Positions 1-13,075 of a DNA stretch of 64,000 nucleotides are shown here, piece after piece (position 1 is the first letter of the stretch; each line of letters begins with the position of its first letter). The notes under the pieces were generated by a model. The model was not told where the DNA came from. It was given only the letters and a program-made list of their open reading frames with translations, and did no database searches. Both the position numbers and the translations under genes were made by a program. This stretch comes from Sipunculus nudus (lineage: Eukaryota > Annelida > Sipuncula > Golfingiida > Sipunculidae), in NCBI GenBank assembly GCA_026874595.1, contig CM049322.1, positions 59,338,886-59,402,885 of the forward strand. The letters are read 5' to 3'.

Positions 1-909
1 CGGCAGTCTTGGCACATTTTAAGGTAGCAAATAGCTGCTATTTGCGCGTGCGATTCATGGGGCCCCCTCGGCTTCTGGCAGCCCGCTCTGATATCTACTC
101 CCCCTGTCGGCAGTCTTGACACTTTTATGGTAGCAAATAGCTGCTATTTGCGCTTGTAACTCATGGGGGCCACCCTGTCAGGCCGCTCTCATAACCACTC
201 CCCATGGCGGCAGTCTTGGTATGTTTAAAGGTAGCAAATAGCTGCTATTTGCGCGTTTAAATTATGGGGCCCCCCTCGGCCTCTGGCAGCCCGTTCTGAT
301 ATCTACTCCCCCTGGCGGCAGTATGGACACTTTTAAGGTAGCAAATAGCTGCTATTTGCGCTTGCGACTCATGGGGGCCTCTCTGTCAGGCCACTCTCAT
401 AACCACTCCCCCTGGCGGCAGTCTTGGCACATTTTAAGGTAGCAAATAGCTGCTATTTGCGCTTGCGATTCATGGGGCACCCTCTGGCAGCCCTCTCTGC
501 GTCCACTCCTCCTGTAGGCAGTTTTGACACTTTTTATGGTAGCAAGTAGCTGCTATTTTTGCTTGAGACTCATGGGGGCCCCTCTGTCTGTCCAGTCTCA
601 TGTCCGCTCCCTCTGGCGGCAGTCTTAAAACTCAATGCGATGCAACTAAAAATTTTACCTCGTCCTAATTTTTTAGGGTAGCAAATAGCTGCTATTTGCG
701 CGTGCGACTCATGGGGCCCCTGTGGCAGTCCTGTCTCTAGTCCACTCCCCCTGGTGGCAGTCTTGACGTATTTTATGGTAGCAAATAGCTGCTATTTGCG
801 CTTGCGACTCGTGATGACCCCTCTGCCAGGCCGCTGAGATCTCTTCTCCCCCTGGCGGCAGTCTTCACAACTTTTATGGTAGCAAATAGCTGCTATTTGC
901 GCGTGCGAT

Positions 910-2626
910 TCATTGGGCCCCTGTGGCAGGCTTTGATATCTCCACTGCCCCTGGTGGCTGTCTTAACACTCCATGTGCTGCTACTATTATTTTACTCCCT
1001 CCTAATTTTTTAGGGTAGCAAATAGCTGCTATTTGCGCGTGCGATTCATAGGGCCCCTGTGGCAGTCCTGTCTCTTGTCCACTCCCCCTGGCGGCAATCT
1101 TAACTCTCAATGCGATGCTACTATTATTTTACTCCCTCCTAATTTTTTAGGGTAGCAAATAGCTGCTATTTGCGCTTACGATTCATGGGGCACCCTCTGG
1201 CAGCCCTCTCTGCGTCCACTCCTCCTGGCGGCAGTTTTGACACTTTTTATGGTAGCAAGTAGCTGCTATTTTTGCTTGAGACTCATGGGGGCCCCTCTGT
1301 CTGTCCAGTCTCATGTCCGCTCCCTCTGGCGGCAGTCTTAAAACTCAATGCGATGCAACTAAAAATTTTACCTCGTCCTATTTTTTTAGGGGAGCAAATA
1401 GCTGCTATTTGCGCGTGCGACTCATGGGGCCCTGTGGCAGTCCTGTCTCTAGTCTACTCCCCCTGGTGGCAGTCCTGACATATTTTATGGTAGCAAATAG
1501 CTGCTATTTGCGCTTGCGACTCGTGGTGACCCCTCTGCCAGGCCGCTGAGATCTCTTCTCCCCCTCGCGGCAGTCTTTACAACTTTTATGGTAGCAAATA
1601 GCTGCTATTTGCGCGTGCGATTCATTGGGCCCCTGTGGCAGGCTTTGAGATCTCCACTGCCCCTGGTGGCTGTCTTAACACTCCATGTGCTGCTACTATT
1701 ATTTTACTCCCTCCTAATTTTTTAGGGTAGCAAATAGCTGCTATTTGCGCGTGCGATTCATAGGGCCCCTGTGGCAGTCCTGTCTCTTGTCCACTCCCCC
1801 TGGCGGCAATCTTAACTCTCAATGCGATGCTACTATTATTTTACTCCCTCCTAATTTTTTAGGGTAGCAAATAGCTGCTATTTGCTCGTGCGATTGATAG
1901 GGCCCCTGTGGCAGTCCTGTCTCTTGTCCACTCCCTCTGGCGGCAATCTTAACTCTCAATGCGATGCTACCAGAAATATTACCCAGTCTTAAATTTTTTA
2001 GGGTAGCAAATAGCTGCTATTTGCGCGTGCGATTCATGGGGCCCCTGTGCGACTCATGGGGGCCCCTCTGTCTGTCCACTCTCATGTCCACTCCCCCTGG
2101 TGGCAGTCTTGACATATTTTATGGTAGCAAATAACTGGTATTTGCGCTTGCGACTCGTGGTGACCCCTCTGCCAGGCCGCTGAGATCTCCTCTCCCCCTG
2201 GCGGCAGTCTTCACAACTTTTATGGTAGCAATTGCTATTTGCGCGTGCGATTCATGGGGCCCCTGTGGTAGTCCTGTCTCTAGTCCACTCCCCCTGGCGC
2301 AATCTTAACTCTCAATGCGATGCTACCAGAAATTTTACCCCCTCCTCAATTTTTTAGGGTAGCAAATAGCTGCTATTTGCGCGAGCGATTCATGGGGGCC
2401 CCTCTGTCTGCCTGCTCTCATGTACACTCCCCCTGGCGGCAATCTTAACACTCAATGCGATGTTACTATATATTTAACCCCTCCTAAATTTTTTAGGGTA
2501 GCAAATAGCAGCTATTTGCGCGTGCGATTCATGGGGCCCCTGCGGCAGTCCTGTCTCATTTCCACTCCCCCTGGCGGCAGTCATAACGCTCAATGCAATG
2601 CTACTATAAATTTTACCCCCTCCTAA
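910..2626. repeat. Segmental duplication inside the minisatellite, copy 1
   Basis: This stretch recurs at 3222-4938 with a constant offset of 2312 bp and almost no differences; one substitution is visible near position 950. A smaller nested duplication at offset 712 (around 910-1110 and 1622-1822) is carried inside it, so that piece occurs four times. The identity implies a recent unequal exchange or amplification, or an assembly duplication. Confidence 0.85.
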
Positions 2627-3221
2627 TTTTTAGGGTAGCAAATAGCTGCTATTTGCGCGTGCGATTCATAGGGCCCCTGTGGCAGTCCTGTCTCTTGTCC
2701 AATCCCTCTGGCGGCAATCTTTATTCTCTATGCGATGCTACTAGAAATTTTACCCCCTCCTAAATTTTTTTAGGGTAGCAAATAGCTGCTATTTGCGCGT
2801 GCGATTTATGGGGCCCTTCTGTCTGCCCGCTCTCATGTACACTCCCCCTGGCGGGAGTCTTAACACTCAATGCGATGCTACTACATATTTAACCCCTCCT
2901 AAATTTTTTAAGGTAGCAAATAGCAGCTATTTGCGCGTGCGATTTATGGGGCTCCCGTGGCAGTCCTGTCTCTAGTCCACTCCCCCTTGCGGCAATCTTA
3001 ACTCTCAATGCGATGCTACCAGAAATTTTACACCCTCCTAAATTTTTTAGGGTAGCAAATAGCTGCTATTTGCGCGTGCGATTCATGGGGCCCTTCTGTC
3101 TGCCCGCTCTCATGTACACTCCCCCTTGCGGCAGTCGTAACACTCAATGCGATGCTACTATATATTTAACCCCTTCCTAAATTTTTTAGGGTAGCAAATA
3201 GTTGCTATTTGCGCGTGCGAT

Positions 3222-4938
3222 TCATTGGGCCCCTGTGGCAGGCTTTGAGATCTCCACTGCCCCTGGTGGCTGTCTTAACACTCCATGTGCTGCTACTATT
3301 ATTTTACTCCCTCCTAATTTTTTAGGGTAGCAAATAGCTGCTATTTGCGCGTGCGATTCATAGGGCCCCTGTGGCAGTCCTGTCTCTTGTCCACTCCCCC
3401 TGGCGGCAATCTTAACTCTCAATGCGATGCTACTATTATTTTACTCCCTCCTAATTTTTTAGGGTAGCAAATAGCTGCTATTTGCGCTTACGATTCATGG
3501 GGCACCCTCTGGCAGCCCTCTCTGCGTCCACTCCTCCTGGCGGCAGTTTTGACACTTTTTATGGTAGCAAGTAGCTGCTATTTTTGCTTGAGACTCATGG
3601 GGGCCCCTCTGTCTGTCCAGTCTCATGTCCGCTCCCTCTGGCGGCAGTCTTAAAACTCAATGCGATGCAACTAAAAATTTTACCTCGTCCTATTTTTTTA
3701 GGGGAGCAAATAGCTGCTATTTGCGCGTGCGACTCATGGGGCCCTGTGGCAGTCCTGTCTCTAGTCTACTCCCCCTGGTGGCAGTCCTGACATATTTTAT
3801 GGTAGCAAATAGCTGCTATTTGCGCTTGCGACTCGTGGTGACCCCTCTGCCAGGCCGCTGAGATCTCTTCTCCCCCTCGCGGCAGTCTTTACAACTTTTA
3901 TGGTAGCAAATAGCTGCTATTTGCGCGTGCGATTCATTGGGCCCCTGTGGCAGGCTTTGAGATCTCCACTGCCCCTGGTGGCTGTCTTAACACTCCATGT
4001 GCTGCTACTATTATTTTACTCCCTCCTAATTTTTTAGGGTAGCAAATAGCTGCTATTTGCGCGTGCGATTCATAGGGCCCCTGTGGCAGTCCTGTCTCTT
4101 GTCCACTCCCCCTGGCGGCAATCTTAACTCTCAATGCGATGCTACTATTATTTTACTCCCTCCTAATTTTTTAGGGTAGCAAATAGCTGCTATTTGCTCG
4201 TGCGATTGATAGGGCCCCTGTGGCAGTCCTGTCTCTTGTCCACTCCCTCTGGCGGCAATCTTAACTCTCAATGCGATGCTACCAGAAATATTACCCAGTC
4301 TTAAATTTTTTAGGGTAGCAAATAGCTGCTATTTGCGCGTGCGATTCATGGGGCCCCTGTGCGACTCATGGGGGCCCCTCTGTCTGTCCACTCTCATGTC
4401 CACTCCCCCTGGTGGCAGTCTTGACATATTTTATGGTAGCAAATAACTGGTATTTGCGCTTGCGACTCGTGGTGACCCCTCTGCCAGGCCGCTGAGATCT
4501 CCTCTCCCCCTGGCGGCAGTCTTCACAACTTTTATGGTAGCAATTGCTATTTGCGCGTGCGATTCATGGGGCCCCTGTGGTAGTCCTGTCTCTAGTCCAC
4601 TCCCCCTGGCGCAATCTTAACTCTCAATGCGATGCTACCAGAAATTTTACCCCCTCCTCAATTTTTTAGGGTAGCAAATAGCTGCTATTTGCGCGAGCGA
4701 TTCATGGGGGCCCCTCTGTCTGCCTGCTCTCATGTACACTCCCCCTGGCGGCAATCTTAACACTCAATGCGATGTTACTATATATTTAACCCCTCCTAAA
4801 TTTTTTAGGGTAGCAAATAGCAGCTATTTGCGCGTGCGATTCATGGGGCCCCTGCGGCAGTCCTGTCTCATTTCCACTCCCCCTGGCGGCAGTCATAACG
4901 CTCAATGCAATGCTACTATAAATTTTACCCCCTCCTAA
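3222..4938. repeat. Segmental duplication inside the minisatellite, copy 2
   Basis: Second copy of the 910-2626 block. Immediately to its right, 4937-5258 matches 2896-3216 (offset about 2040), so the duplicated unit continues but lacks the roughly 270 bp found at 2627-2895. The two copies therefore differ by one clean loss or gain of about two minisatellite units. Confidence 0.85.
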
Positions 4939-6613
4939 ATTTTTTAAGGTAGCAAATAGCAGCTATTTGCGCGTGCGATTTATGGGGCTCCCGTGGCAGT
5001 CCTGTCTCTAGTCCACTCCCCCTTGCGGCAATCTTAACTCTCAATGCGATGCTACCAGAAATTTTACACCCTCCTAAATTTTTTAGGGTAGCAAATAGCT
5101 GCTATTTGCGCGTGCGATTCATGGGGCCCTTCTGTCTGCCCGCTCTCATGTACACTCCCCCTTGCGGCAGTCGTAACACTCAATGCGATGCTACTATATA
5201 TTTAACCCCTTCCTAAATTTTTTAGGGTAGCAAATAGTTGCTATTTGCGCGTGCGATTCATGGGGCCCCTGTGGTAGTCCTGTCTCTAGTCCACTTCCCC
5301 TGGCGGCAATCTTAACTCTCAATGCGATGCTACCAGTAATTTTACCCCCTCCTCAATTTTTTAGGGTAGCAAATAGCTGCTATTTGCGCGTGCGATTCAT
5401 GGGGGCCCCTCTGTCTGCCCGTTCTAATGTACACTCCCCCTGGCGGCAGTCTTAACACTCAATGCGATGCTACTATATATTTAACCCCTCCTAAATTTTT
5501 TAGGGTAGCAAATAGCAGCTATTTGCGCGTGCGATTCATGGGGGCCCCTCTGCCTGCCCGCACTCATGTCCACTCCCCCTGGCGGCAGTCATAACGCTCA
5601 ATGCAATGCTACTATAGATTTTACCCCCTCCTAATTTTTTAGGGTAGCAAATAGCTGCTATTTGCGCGTGCGATTATGGGGGCCCCTCTGTCTGTCCACT
5701 CTCATGTCCACACCCCCTGGTGGCAGTCTTGACATATTTTGTGGTAGCAAATAGCTGCTATTTGCGCTTGCGACTCGTGGGGACCCCTCTGCCAGGCCGC
5801 TGAGATCTCCTCTCCCCCTGGCGGCAGTCTTCACAACTTTTATGGTAGCAAATAGCTGCTATTTGCACGTGCAATTCATTGGGCCGCTGTGGCAGGCTTT
5901 GAGATCTCCACTCCCCCTGGTGGCAGTCTTAACACTCCTTGCGCTGCTACTATTATTTTACTTCCTCCTAATTTTTAGGGTAGCAAATAGCTGCTATTTG
6001 CGCGTGCGATTCATAGGGCCTCCTTGGCTGTCCTGTCTCTTGTCCACTCCCTCTGGCGGCAATCTTAACTCTCAATGCGATGCTACCAGAAATTTTACCC
6101 CTCCTCAATTTTTTAGGGTAGCAATTAGCTGCTATTTGCGCGTGCCCCCCTCCTCAATTTTTTAGGGTAGCAAATAGCTGCTATTTGCGCGTGCGATTCA
6201 TGGGGGCCCCTCTGTCTGCCCGCACTCATGTCCACTTCCCCTGGCGGCAATCTTAACTCTCAATGCGATGCTACCAGAAATTTTACCCCCTCCTTAATTT
6301 TTTAGGGTCGCAAATAGCTGCTATTTGCGCGTGCGATTCATGGGGCCCCAGTGGCTGGCCGCTCTCATTTCACTCCCCCTGCCGGCAACCTTAACATTAA
6401 TGCGATGCTTCTATAAATTTTATCCCCTCCCAATTTTTTGTAGGGTACTACAGGCTGCCAAAGCTTCCAGCAACCCCCCCCCCCCCCCGGCACTAATGAG
6501 AAACTGCCTGCGAAAAATCGAAAAGTCCCATAAGCTTAACTACAGGCCGCTAATGAAAACCGACAGTTCCCCGATTTACATTCGGAGATTCACAGGTATA
6601 CCAAATTTCATTC

Positions 6614-8846
6614 CTGGTCTCATTCCAAGGATGAATCTTTAAACGCGTGGAGCACCAGCTATTTCAAATAAAAAATAAGATTGATTATTGGTATAAAATG
6701 CTACCAAAAATAATTATTACGGAAATCCCTATGTGGTTTATGTTTTTTGTTAGTAAATAGGATATTAATTATATATTAATTAAAAATTAAGAGGCTTTAT
6801 AGCCACATCATAGAAAATTATTTTCAACAGTCACGCAGTTGAGCAAAGGGAAAACATGGAGAAATTTTCCACCAAAAATACTAAGTGGAATTAGTTTCTA
6901 TACAATATGATAGAGAATTGTATAGAGCATATACACTGTCTCAGAAAGTCAGAAAAAATACGGAATAACACAAAGGCAGATATGAAGACAAGACGTGAGA
7001 CTTAAATTCAAGAATCCATAAACATAAATTTAGATGAGAGTTGGGACACATGTAAGAAAAAAAATATTTTGTTAGAAACGTGACGCTATACTTTGACCTA
7101 ACGGTTGAAACTTCTGGAATATCTGAAATTGGAAGGATAATTAGTTAATGGAAACAAAACTCGGTGGACATGAGAAAATAGTAATAATAATAATAATAAT
7201 AATTATAATTATCATTATTATTATTTTTATTATTATTAATATAACACTGTTTTAGAGCAGACGTTATTCGTCAACCTGAGACTGTGTCCGGAGTTTCTGG
7301 GACATCCAGATCTTGAATTCCGCACCATCGTTCACAACCTACAAAAAGAACAATGTCCTTGTTACTGATTGAATTCATTTTATACAGATCGGTTTTCCCA
7401 TAGAGATAATCTTTTCTGAACGATGCCCATTGGCTCAAACACAAAACTAGGTACCTTATTCAAATGCTTCTTAATTTATCTGCCTTTGCTATTCAACGAG
7501 AATAATTTTACGCAAGCAGAGTTGTAATTTTTTTTATCATTGTCAAAAATCTGACTGTTCAAAATGTATACATATATATATGAGTAGTTAGAGCAGATGA
7601 CCGGAAATCCGAAGTGTATGGGAACGACTACTATAGGCAGTGAATCGATTTTTCATTGTATTCATGTCCCTGTCTCTATCAGATGTGGGGTGGGCTTATT
7701 AGAACTTGTAGTTGGGGCCTCAAAAATGCAATAAACAGAAACAAATACAGGAACGGGCACCCAATGCATTAACAATTGAATTATTTCCTTTAAAATGCTA
7801 CCCCGTGGATAATTGATGTTTCTGAAAGCTACACGGCTAGACGTGCTAAGTTGATAGTAGTTGAAAATTTAATATTTTTATCCGAATATTTGCAGGGATT
7901 TTTTTTTTATGTGCTCGACTTAAAAAGTTATGAAAATATGTTTTTGGGCTTGCAATCTGAAAAAAATAAGCAATGAATAAAATATGCTATTCAAGAAATA
8001 ACACAAAGACATTCAGGAAATGCAGCTTTTCACGGAGAATAATTATCCCAATATAAATATTATCACCATAAGGGCATCACTGCTGTTGCTTAAGTGAAGA
8101 TGTAGTGAGAGATATAAGGGTTGTTTATAGAGGCCATCCCCATTTAACATATCCATCTTAGTTCTCATATGACAAATGGTAATTTAAAACCGAAGGTGGG
8201 TGGGGGCAGATTCAAAATATTGTATATTTTATAGTATAGAAACAACTGTTAGTGTCTAACCAGGTAATATCCGATTCCCTTCGGCAATCAGAAACATTGG
8301 GGAAACAAAATACTTGTTAATATATAGGGGTAAGGATTAAATATGTATAGATATGCTCCCATTATGATCGTCCATTATGTTTTTTTTCCGCTCATATGTT
8401 GTTATAGGCCTCATATTGTAGTTAGGATAAGTTAACATATAGCTACGTTTTGTAAGTTCAATCTGGGGTCAGAGGTAAAGGTTACTTAAATTATCGTTCA
8501 TTTATGTGACACTCGGTTTAATATAAGGGATTAGGATATTAAAATGATATACTTGATACGGGTTAAACTCTCCTGCAACACTCGATGCTCCGTAAAAATA
8601 AGATTCACACACAATGGATCCATTGGTGTAGACAAGATAAGTTGCCACAGTACTGCGATTTTTTTATCAGTCTGAAGTAGGGTAATTCGAATAAAAGTCA
8701 ATTTATTTTACACTCGATCTTCTAAAGTATTAAAGGTTTTCCTGAAATACTTAATGTTCTATGGTAATATGCTTAGTTAACTTACTTGGTTCGATGAAGT
8801 CAGCACAGAGTGCGAGGACGATAATCAAAGCCATGAACTTCTTCAT
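6614..8846 (-). pseudogene. Secreted peptide gene family, copy C (decayed)
   Basis: Minus-strand paralogue of the genes at 20585-24076 and 32616-36433. Exon 1 (8846 down to 8786, 61 nt) encodes a typical signal peptide, MKKFMALIIVLALCADFIEP, and ends in a consensus GTAAGT donor, phase 1. Exon 2 (7338-7276, 63 nt) follows a T-rich acceptor ending TTTTTGTAG. It stays open, encodes a W-C containing segment then an acidic stretch, and ends at a GT donor. Exon 3 (6658-6614, 45 nt) has an AG acceptor but an in-frame TAA after six codons, and its donor is GA instead of GT. The acidic last exon seen in the other copies is absent; the minisatellite begins there. A truncated secreted peptide of about 47 residues remains possible, but the lost donor and missing last exon favour a pseudogene. 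Confidence 0.6.
6680..7250. other. Non-coding intron-like sequence of copy C
   Basis: Between the exon 3 and exon 2 remnants of copy C. It contains an (AAT/ATT)n microsatellite at about 7180-7245 that could fold back on itself. Parts near 7020-7120 match the equivalent introns of the paralogues at 22330-22400 and 34540-34620. No coding signal was seen. Confidence 0.5.
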
Positions 8847-8989
8847 TATGTGCTTTCACGTCTTTAATTCAGAAAGAGTTCATGTCTTACATTATTATGC
8901 TATAAATATGCTATTGTTAATCAATACATGTAATTGGAAACCTGTACGATTTTTAGAGTCAGGTCTAAAAGGACAAAAATGACCTTCTA

Positions 8990-9960
8990 ACGAAAGGTAA
9001 TTTTTACCATCCATTTTATCTTATAATCATTCCAGAAGTTTTAATATATGGAGCATGAAAATGAATGGAAATCTAAGACTCACTTAAAACATAATTTATT
9101 GCTATATGCATCGCTCTATTTAGTTAGAAGGACTTGACTGTAGGGGAAGAAAAAATTCTTGTCTCTATACTGCACATTTGTATCAAAAGGTGTGGGATGC
9201 AATAACTCACGTGAGCCGGTTTCCCTGGTGACCTAAATGCAGGTTATGTGTATGTTATGGTGATCATATTTATATATCATATTTATAGAGAAAAGAAATT
9301 TAGCAAAGGGATAAACCAATAAATTGAAAATAAATACCAATATTTTATGTCAGCAATTACCATCATAAAACATCATGCTTGTTCCTAAAAATGTGACCAT
9401 TAATTAAATATACCTAAATAGAAAACTTTCTATACAACAGGCATGGAAAAAGCTAGATTAAATTAAGTGGAAAATTGTAGTTTTTTTCAGAGACAGATGT
9501 GGAGAGAATTAAGCCATTTGCATAACTTTCTTCGATGGCAATCGTTCAGAGTTTGAACAGCATAGTTATGTTATATGTTAGGTTGATCGTCTTCAGTTGT
9601 GAATAAGGTTTTGCGCAACAGTAATTTTCCACTGAAATTCTTCTCACATGACTTATGAGAGACAGGTTGTGCAGGTGAAAACATCCCAAAGTACAATCTT
9701 CAAAACACAAATATAAATCAAGGAGTTCTTCTGAAATACCAAACTTGCTTTATCCCAAGTTTGCTCTGGAGTATGGTGTATGATATAAGAGAATGACGCC
9801 TTTGTGCATTTCAGGTCACCTTGTCCCGCGATGTTATGAGGCCTGCTTTCCGCCTGACCTAATATGTGATCATTTATTTTTAAAACAGACACAACTGAAG
9901 GCAAGAGACAACACATTTTGATTTAAGGCTGGTTAGCAGGTCATTTATTCTGTGGCTGCA
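8990..9960. repeat. Upstream block of the peptide gene family, copy C
   Basis: This region lies 5' of copy C exon 1. It matches the 5' flank of copy B (36530-37420) and of block D (14560-14760, then 16370-17000). Shared landmarks are a TTTTACCATCCATTT segment, a GCTGCACATTTGTATC segment and the 'caacagtaattttccactgaaa' segment near 9620. The matching order shows that gene and flank were duplicated together. The 87-codon minus frame at 9653-9916 is not conserved in the other copies and is not called as a gene. Confidence 0.7.
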
Positions 9961-11540
9961 TGTCGCATGGATTTCAATAATATTTTATGGGTGCTTAGTG
10001 TCGGGCGATAAATGATGAAGTATTTTTTTTTATAAATATAATATAGATAACATGATTAATATTATCTGAATTGGCAGGTAAATGTAGAATTGAGAAGGTG
10101 TAAAGGTGTATATACCGCGTCTTGATCGCTTGTTCCATGTAATTTTTTTTTATTTCAAATTCAGGTTCCAGTTAAAACTGAATACACAAGAATCATATCG
10201 AAATCCATTGCCGTACAAATTGCTTAGAGTGGCCCGATAAAAATCTGACCCTTGCCCTCTTTGTGTTTTGGAAATAGCGTCCCCATATCTGCGTTGCTGT
10301 TAAACCAAAAGCCCCAGGTCATTTCCATGGTCGAATCGAAAGGTTTCATGCCTGTTGTTATAATAAGATCACGTTGACGTTAACCGCACCCGAAACAATG
10401 AAGGCACCTTTTTCCAATCGTTTTGAATGACAATCAACACCATGTATGAGGCGTTGAATAAAATTACCCGTAAATGAATCATTTGCATAAAGCGCGAACA
10501 TACAAAACACACGTGTTAAAATTTCCGGTTAATGGTTCTTGCAGAGATAAAAGTCTGCAGGGGCGGAAAAAAAGGAATTCAGAATAGGGGGGTTTACCTT
10601 GGGATGCTACGAAGCGCCGAGGGAGAAGGGTTTGGGAGCCCCCCCCCCCCTAGGTGTAGAAATTTTTTGAAAATTGGTAATAGTGCAATCTGGGGTAGCT
10701 TAAATGTATTATAAGGAAAAACATATAATGTAATTGGAAGCTTGACAGTGTACTATGAATTTTTTTCCAGACCTTTTTAGGAAAGGTCGAAAAGGGAGGC
10801 CCGCGCCCCCTGCCCCAATAATCCGACCTGGTCTGTGCAGGCGAGATTTAATTTGCATTTTTATTTCATATATACATGTACCAGTATATTATTCAACTGT
10901 CGCATTAGGCTGCAACGTTAACGACTTGGGGTATTATTTCAGATGTACTTTTCACGGCACGTACATTGACAAACGTTTTCATTGTTTTATTAGTATTATC
11001 TCAAAGAGAATATATAAATAATGAGAAATAACAACCACCATTTCAATATAATTTATTGTACGCTATACCAATATACGTACCTGAATGCCACGAGGATTAT
11101 CATCGTCAGGGAATGGACTTTATACACAATAGAGCGGTTGCGGTTTCAAGCCGGCATATGGATAAAATACGTCAATATTGATTTGTTAAAAATATTTCTG
11201 GGAAATCATAAATTGTGAGAAATAACAAACACTAAGAAAATATATTTCTGAATTCAGGTCACCGGAACAGCATGGCCACCTGTGTTACAGACACGTATGA
11301 CACACTTGACTACTGATTCTGTTTTTAGCAACTAATGTTATTATTATTTTAGAAGATAAAGCATCACGCAAATAGAATAAAAACTGGCGTAAACTTTTCA
11401 ACTAGGAAAAGCATTACGTTGTCCCACGTGATATTGGCTAGGGAGAAAAAGTGAGCTTAGGATGGCTTATCCTTTAGTTTTCTTTATGTTATCTCCTCCC
11501 TAATCCGGTGGGGTGCTTTTTACGGGTGGTGCCCTTATTA
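9960..11540. other. No gene recognised
   Basis: AT-rich sequence with scattered short frames lacking domains or splice support. It contains poly-C near 10636-10649 and a GC-richer patch at 10530-10830 that looks like old transposon sequence but has no recognisable ends. Confidence 0.4.
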
Positions 11541-12468
11541 AGTCACTTACGGTACGAGGATTATATGTCAGCCATAACCATCATAGACATATCATGCCAG
11601 TTCCTCAAATTTGAGATGCAGTTAAATATTAATTATCCTATAAAACAACCAACAAAAGATCTCCATAAAATTAAGGGAAAATGTTCATTTCAGAGTCATT
11701 TATAGAAATAAATCCACAGCTTTACATAAAAAAAAATTACTTCATTGGCATTTTGTTCGACCGAATTTTAACAGCAGTTATGATACATGTAACCGTGAGC
11801 GTCTCCAGCTGTAAAAGAGAGATACTATACAACAGTAATTTTCCACTGAAACGCCGGCCCTGTGACTAATGAGGGGCGGTTGTGCAGGTGACAACATCCC
11901 AAAGTACAACGCAGAAACTTAATGAGTGATAGGTTGTGCAGGTGGCAACATCCGAAAATACAACACAAATATAAATCAAGGAGTTCCCTTAAATTGCCCG
12001 ACTTATTTTATCCCTTTGTTCTGGAGTATAGTGTATGACATTAGAGAAAGACATCTTTATGCATTTCTTGACACATTATGCCGTAAATTAATGAGTCCCG
12101 CTTTTCATTCAATTATATGCGTAAAAAAATCTAATATCACGGGGCAGCTTTAAGAATGATAATTAAATATTGCATAACAAAGAATGAATGGAAGGTTTAG
12201 GTGCCTGGGTGACAGGTGTGCAGGAACATATTAAATTATCTCCTAGGTTTACGAATATGACATAAATGTGACATTTAAAGACTCCAGTTATTTCCAGTCG
12301 GTTGCACACGTTACAATCGTCAATGATCTGCCTAAATAAGATATACATTATTAATCGATAAGTCTGTTTCTTTGAAATATTCCAAAAAACATATTCAACA
12401 CTATTATTAATACAGTTAACATAAAAATAATAAAAATAATAATGATGATAATAATTATTATTATTAAA

Positions 12469-12514
<46 letters not shown>

Positions 12515-12640
12515 TAACAATAACGATAATAATAATGTGCTATTATGAGAATAATTATTTTTACAATTGGTATTGTTATTATCGTTATCATTATTATTTT
12601 TAGCTTAGCTGTCCGTCTAGCCGTCCGACCATTTACAATA
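11540..12640. repeat. Dispersed upstream block, second copy
   Basis: Homologous in order to 9340-9960, 16370-17500 and 36860-37880. Shared segments include 'aggattatatgtcag..atcatg' near 11565, the AGCGTCTCCAGCTG-like segment near 11798, the 'caaggagttcc' stretch near 11975, and the 'tttacgaatatga' stretch near 12248. It ends in an (AAT)n tract at 12425-12600 that generates a false 175-codon Asn/Tyr-rich frame. A junction near 12640 joins it to sequence matching the 3' flank of the peptide genes. Confidence 0.7.
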
Positions 12641-13041
12641 TAATGGCTGAGCCACATCTCACAAATAAAGGAACACATTTTCTTTTTCATTTTATTTATT
12701 CAATCTGTGATTTGTTTACATCACCATCGTGGGAACTCTTCGATGAAATATATTGAAATATTACTGACAGTATATCATTTTTTTTTACATCCGTTTTTGT
12801 TATATGTATACTATTTTAATTATTTTGTCGAATGTCGAATTATTGCCTCTTATGGTGATGAAGACACTCAATCTCAATCTTCCCTCATCTAAATTACTTC
12901 CTTATATGTAAAAATATGTAAATTTCATTTGTTATATACATATATATATATATATGTTAATGTGGGTGTTTTTGTTGAATGTAGTTTGAACATTTGTGTC
13001 GGTTAAAAATACAAATATATATATATATATTTATATAAATT

Positions 13042-13075
<34 letters not shown>

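Larger units (their letters stand above)
1..6450. repeat. Minisatellite with palindromic core, about 50 units
   Basis: Units of roughly 105-140 bp fill the left end and run off the window edge. Each has the core GCAAATAGCTGCTATTTGC, two 9-nt arms that are reverse complements around one central base. It is followed by a GCGCGTGCGATTCATGGGG-like block, a CCACTCCCCCTGGCGGCA-like block and a spacer. Long units end in a T-rich tract before GGTAGC; short units replace this with a CTTGACACTTTTAT-like stretch. Short open frames on both strands are by-products of repetition: they recur identically in duplicated units and have no start context, splice sites or recognisable domain. No gene is supported here. 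The array stops about 170 bp short of the last recognisable exon remnant of peptide gene copy C, where that gene's final exon would be expected. Confidence 0.95.

Noticed and set aside
910-1110. 66-codon frame repeated four times in the minisatellite
   Set aside because: Identity reflects duplication of the DNA block; the frame has no domain, signal or splice sites and is disrupted in other units.
12163-12690. 175-codon minus-strand frame
   Set aside because: Produced by an (AAT)n microsatellite; low-complexity Tyr/Asn composition and not conserved in the paralogous blocks.
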